From Alishewanella longhuensis (GTDB lineage Bacteria; Pseudomonadota; Gammaproteobacteria; Enterobacterales; Alteromonadaceae), in the NCBI RefSeq assembly GCF_014653435.1, contig NZ_BNAO01000005.1, positions 154,920 to 218,919 of the forward strand: a stretch of 64,000 nucleotides of DNA, given 5' to 3'. Of this stretch, positions 63,930 through 64,000 are shown in pieces (position 1 is the stretch's first letter; each line of letters opens with the position of its first letter). The position numbers and the translations under genes were made by a program. Below the pieces are notes generated by a model, which saw nothing but the letters and a program-made list of their open reading frames with translations, made no database searches and had not been told where the DNA came from.

Positions 63930-64000
63930 GCTTACTACGATAAATGCTTAGCACTATGCACTCTGCAACATTTGCTTTGGCTGCCTCGGCAGCCATTTTT
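63930..64000 (+). ncRNA. candidate small RNA or leader ending in a strong terminator
   Basis: About 70 bases lie between the promoter and a textbook terminator: GGCTGCC-TC-GGCAGCC followed by ATTTTT at 63979-64000. No open frame fills the span. It could be a short regulatory RNA or the attenuated leader of a gene beyond the window. No known family recognised. Confidence 0.35.

Noticed and set aside
63778-63996. 72-codon minus-strand frame at the right edge
   Set aside because: It runs through a terminator, a promoter and antisense to the tamB end; no start signal.
1-64000. CRISPR array, tRNA or rRNA genes
   Set aside because: I saw no regularly spaced direct repeats and no tRNA or rRNA sequence that I could recognise.

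Overview
This is a 64 kb stretch of chromosome from a gammaproteobacterium. The best fit is the Alteromonadales/Chromatiaceae group around Rheinheimera, Alishewanella and Arsukibacterium. The pointers are protein style, the ccoNOQP-fixH-ccoI-ccoS-fnr-uspE-ttcA order, HexR-type boxes before gap, a long 509-residue Gnd, and the pabB-nudL-sdaA order shared with Enterobacteria. That placement is inference from gene content; I see no rRNA, tRNA, IS element, prophage or CRISPR in the window.

Layout. 1-2.4 kb: start of a probable sensor protein (runs off the left edge), a GlyGly-CTERM-like surface protein, a DCC1-type thiol oxidoreductase and a small lipoprotein. 2.4-5.9 kb: the accessory part. Five small genes on the minus strand are separated by four related attC-like sites: a broken DUF1801 gene, a ClpP-like lipoprotein, a small membrane protein, a Phd/RelE toxin-antitoxin pair and an NTF2-like protein. 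No integrase is present, but a good LexA operator lies just upstream of the array. I read it as an orphan integron cassette array. 5.9-17.6 kb: central carbon and glycogen metabolism (purT-gnd; malQ-glgB-glgX; gap; yeaD). 17.6-28.1 kb: cbb3 oxidase operon, its copper/assembly genes, Fnr, UspE and TtcA. 28.1-34.9 kb: Bax-like glucosaminidase, alaA with an alanine symporter, SOS gene yebG, dGTPase, patatin-like lipase. 35-38.7 kb: cobalamin riboswitch and uptake/adenosylation operon. 38.7-46 kb: DUF4153 membrane protein, FMN reductase, solute-binding-like protein, S9 peptidase, class I fumarase. 46-50 kb: pabB-nudL, a MITE-like repeat, sdaA, DUF2007 protein. 50-56 kb: RND efflux pump followed tightly by a lactate permease. 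56-64 kb: a tiny CBM48 protein, a FabH-like synthase, tamA-tamB, and a candidate small RNA at the right edge.

How it works together. An FNR-like box precedes ccoN, and fnr lies just downstream of the oxidase assembly genes, so microaerobic respiration and its regulator are co-located. Two HexR-like palindromes sit between malQ-glgBX and gap, suggesting that glycogen turnover and glycolysis/gluconeogenesis are controlled together. LexA operators occur twice: before yebG and beside the orphan cassette array.
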